Shown: piece after piece, positions 5,936 to 7,407 of the stretch
How the letters are laid out: every line of letters starts with the position of its first letter
Numbering within the stretch: the stretch's first letter is position 1
Source of the DNA: Spyradomonas excrementavium
GTDB taxonomy: Bacteria > Cyanobacteriota > Vampirovibrionia > Gastranaerophilales > Gastranaerophilaceae
Reading direction: 5' to 3'
DNA: 7,407 nt
Assembly (NCBI GenBank): GCA_018714005.1
Contig: DVOA01000017.1
Span: 1 to 7,407, forward strand
The notes under the pieces: generated by a model
Database searches by the model: none
Told to the model about the DNA's origin: nothing
The model's input: only the letters and a program-made list of their open reading frames with translations
Position numbers and translations under genes: made by a program

Positions 5936-7186
5936 TTAAATATCTTTAAATTCAGCGATTATTGTTTCATTTTGATTTATGATATCAAACATTTCCCTGC
6001 TAAAAATTTCAACCGGAACAACAGGGATAGTTCCGTCGGTAGTTTTTACATTTTTATCAAGCACAAAAGCACCGTTTTTGGAGGATTTTACATAATTTAT
6101 TTCATTCGGCAGGCGAAGCAGCTTATCTTTAATACGCAAAACCCCGTCTTTAGCACAAATAAAATTGCTCTTATAAAAGTTGCAGCATTTTGAGCAGATT
6201 GTGAATTTTCCATGCTCCATAAGCGACGCCCTGAGGGAGTTTGCTGTTTCATTGTTCCACAAATCCCAAAAACACTGTTCTTTTATGTTGCCGATGATGT
6301 TGCCAATACAGTTAGAAACATTTCCATCCGGATGGATAGTAGGATTCATCCAGGGAGTGGTGCAGACTCTGCCCGGTCTGATTTTATCAAGGTCTTTATC
6401 CAGATAATAATTTTTGAGTTCTTCCTCTTCAAGCGCAGGGAACATAAAAGCATTCTTAGCCCCGCTGTATTTCATTTTTTCAAAAGAGGTTTTAATTTTT
6501 TCGACATAATTTTCATCAATCAAATATTCTTTGCGCGGAATAAGTCCGCCGCCGTAGCTTTTCCCCAGACGCTCCGTCCATTCTTTATTAGTAAGCTCAT
6601 TCAGTGCCTCACTGGAGAATTGCAAATGCTGCAAAGTAACGACATTTATTCGATTTTCCATCATAAATTCAAGAAATTCCGGAAGTTCATCAACATTATC
6701 CGGCAAGATTACGCTGTTTATGTTGATTTTTGCATAGGGGCAGAATTTCTGGATACATTTCATATTATTTATAACTTTATCAAAAAGCCCGTGCATATTT
6801 CTTATGCGATTATGGGTTTCTCCAAGCCCGTCAATACTCAGCGTTATTGTCAACTTCTCCTTAAAATCAGAAAAAGCTCTAATATACTTGTCCAGAAGCA
6901 ATCCGTTAGTAACAATTTGCACACTAAAGCCATACCCCTGGGCTGAGCGCAAAAGCACGTCAAAATCAGGATACAATAGAGGCTCTCCGCCCATAAAGAG
7001 CAATTTAGGTTTTGGTTCAACATCAGCTATTGAATCCAAAATGCAAATCCACTCCTCAATACTCATTTCAGCAGGTGCGCAATTTTTAAACCCTGCGCCG
7101 TACTGCGTACACATTGAGCAGCACAAATTGCACCTGTAAGTAAGACAGAGTATAAATTCCATCTCAAAAGGTAGCTCTACTGCCAC
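5936..7186 (-). CDS. Radical SAM protein with SPASM/twitch-type C-terminal cysteines
   Basis: This 416-residue enzyme has the radical SAM cluster motif C19-x3-C23-x2-C26 near its N-terminus, then the GGEP motif (66-69) that binds the SAM amino group, and a later SIDG strand (117-120) typical of the partial TIM barrel. The C-terminal part carries C275, C293, C331, C334, C335 and C344. The order C-T-T-P-W, D-G-N-V-S-N-C-I-G-N, C-S-K-C resembles the SPASM/twitch domain that holds one or two auxiliary 4Fe-4S clusters in peptide- and protein-modifying members of the family. About 70 residues follow this domain and match nothing I know. It would cleave SAM reductively to a 5'-deoxyadenosyl radical; its substrate is unknown. 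The GTG start at 7186 is supported by GGGAGGT just upstream; an internal ATG at 7162 would have no such site. The start overlaps the previous gene by 10 nt, and the coiled-coil gene follows after 18 bp, which makes that protein a candidate partner or substrate. Confidence 0.9.
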   Translation of the reverse strand: MAVELPFEMEFILCLTYRCNLCCSMCTQYGAGFKNCAPAEMSIEEWICILDSIADVEPKPKLLFMGGEPLLYPDFDVLLRSAQGYGFSVQIVTNGLLLDKYIRAFSDFKEKLTITLSIDGLGETHNRIRNMHGLFDKVINNMKCIQKFCPYAKININSVILPDNVDELPEFLEFMMENRINVVTLQHLQFSSEALNELTNKEWTERLGKSYGGGLIPRKEYLIDENYVEKIKTSFEKMKYSGAKNAFMFPALEEEELKNYYLDKDLDKIRPGRVCTTPWMNPTIHPDGNVSNCIGNIIGNIKEQCFWDLWNNETANSLRASLMEHGKFTICSKCCNFYKSNFICAKDGVLRIKDKLLRLPNEINYVKSSKNGAFVLDKNVKTTDGTIPVVPVEIFSREMFDIINQNETIIAEFKDI

Positions 7187-7407
7187 AGGACACCTCCCGC
7201 CAGCAGGTCATTAAATATTTCATTGCCCATGCCAAAAGAATATTCGTCGTTTTCCAGAGAATAGTTGTACATCGCTTTCTGGATTTTGCTCAAAAACTCT
7301 GCCCTGTTGTTTTTTGCGCAATAAATCTTGTGAATTCCTTTTCCGTCAAGAATTTCCCCCATTTTTCTTAAATGTTCAAGTGAGGGGCTGTTTGAGGTTA
7401 TAATTGC
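7177..7407 (-). CDS. C-terminal end of an unidentified protein, cut by the window edge
   Basis: The open frame runs uninterrupted from the window edge to a TAG at 7177-7179, giving the last 76 residues. A Met at 7362 lies inside the frame, but 15 codons upstream of it are also open (A-I-I-T-S-N-S-P and onward), so the gene most likely starts outside the window. The fragment is mixed alpha/beta, with a beta-strand-like AIITSN start, a Lys/Asn-rich middle and a short hydrophobic end. I cannot assign a family. Its last codons contain the ribosome binding site of the radical SAM gene, and the two coding regions overlap by 10 nt, so it is the upstream member of the same operon. Confidence 0.65.
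   Translation of the reverse strand, partial: AIITSNSPSLEHLRKMGEILDGKGIHKIYCAKNNRAEFLSKIQKAMYNYSLENDEYSFGMGNEIFNDLLAGGVLWQ
7192..7198 (-). promoter_or_regulatory. Shine-Dalgarno sequence for the radical SAM gene
   Basis: Read on the minus strand this is GGGAGGT, five bases before the GTG at 7186 and inside the last codons of the upstream gene. It supports the GTG start over the internal ATG at 7162 and suggests translation coupled to the upstream gene. Confidence 0.8.

Noticed and set aside
5931..5990. Promoter-like TTGATA and AATAAT boxes upstream of the coiled-coil gene
   Set aside because: The spacing is about 19 bases, the boxes lie in AT-rich coding sequence at the end of the radical SAM gene, and the 18-bp gap fits simple read-through. 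Chance matches are expected here.
6212..6946. 244-codon open frame on the plus strand
   Set aside because: It is antisense to the radical SAM gene, whose cluster motif, GGEP and SPASM cysteines are unmistakable. The antisense product is Phe/Ile-rich with no recognisable motif.
5936..7186. Radical SAM gene as a known cofactor enzyme (MoaA, PqqE or similar)
   Set aside because: The cluster motif and cysteine layout are general to the SPASM/twitch group. No moa, pqq or nif neighbours are present and the C-terminal extension is unfamiliar, so a specific name would be unsupported.

Overview
The window holds five complete genes and one partial gene and is almost entirely coding. The only non-coding stretches are the first 42 bases and an 18-base gap near 5918-5935. 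I see no tRNA, rRNA, CRISPR array, insertion sequence or transposase. The DNA is moderately AT-rich, by eye. Two minus-strand proteins begin with Met-Lys-Ile and then carry an 'SFGA' motif about 13-25 residues later, and further FSG/FKG motifs occur elsewhere in the window. I recall such short N-terminal tags as common in gut Gastranaerophilales (Vampirovibrionia, formerly Melainabacteria), so I suggest that lineage. This is an inference from style, not from a marker gene.

Layout: one plus-strand gene (43-1827) encodes a 594-residue membrane protein made of three diverged copies of one unit. Each copy has a charged helical segment, two membrane helices and a closing D-[PE]-R-N-F-[VI] motif. 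The remaining genes (7407 down to 1809) lie on the minus strand and run as a tight chain in transcription order. They are the C-terminal end of an unidentified protein, a radical SAM enzyme with a SPASM/twitch-type cysteine set, a 459-residue coiled-coil protein, an atypical GH13 (alpha-amylase superfamily) enzyme, and a small GNAT-like protein.

The junctions in this chain are a 10-nt overlap, an 18-bp gap, a 13-nt overlap and a 0-nt junction. The chain is therefore almost certainly one transcript with translational coupling. Its promoter lies outside the window. The operon meets the plus-strand gene tail to tail with a 19-nt overlap of the two coding regions, which leaves no room for an ordinary intergenic terminator.

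The operon combines a radical SAM maturase-like enzyme, a long coiled coil with an aromatic C-terminal tail, a GH13 enzyme with unusual active-site motifs, and a possible acyltransferase. I know of no described system with this composition, and no shared function can be proven from sequence alone. The most notable items are the GH13 active-site departures (closest in style to GlgE maltosyltransferases), the triplicated membrane protein, and the radical SAM/coiled-coil pairing.
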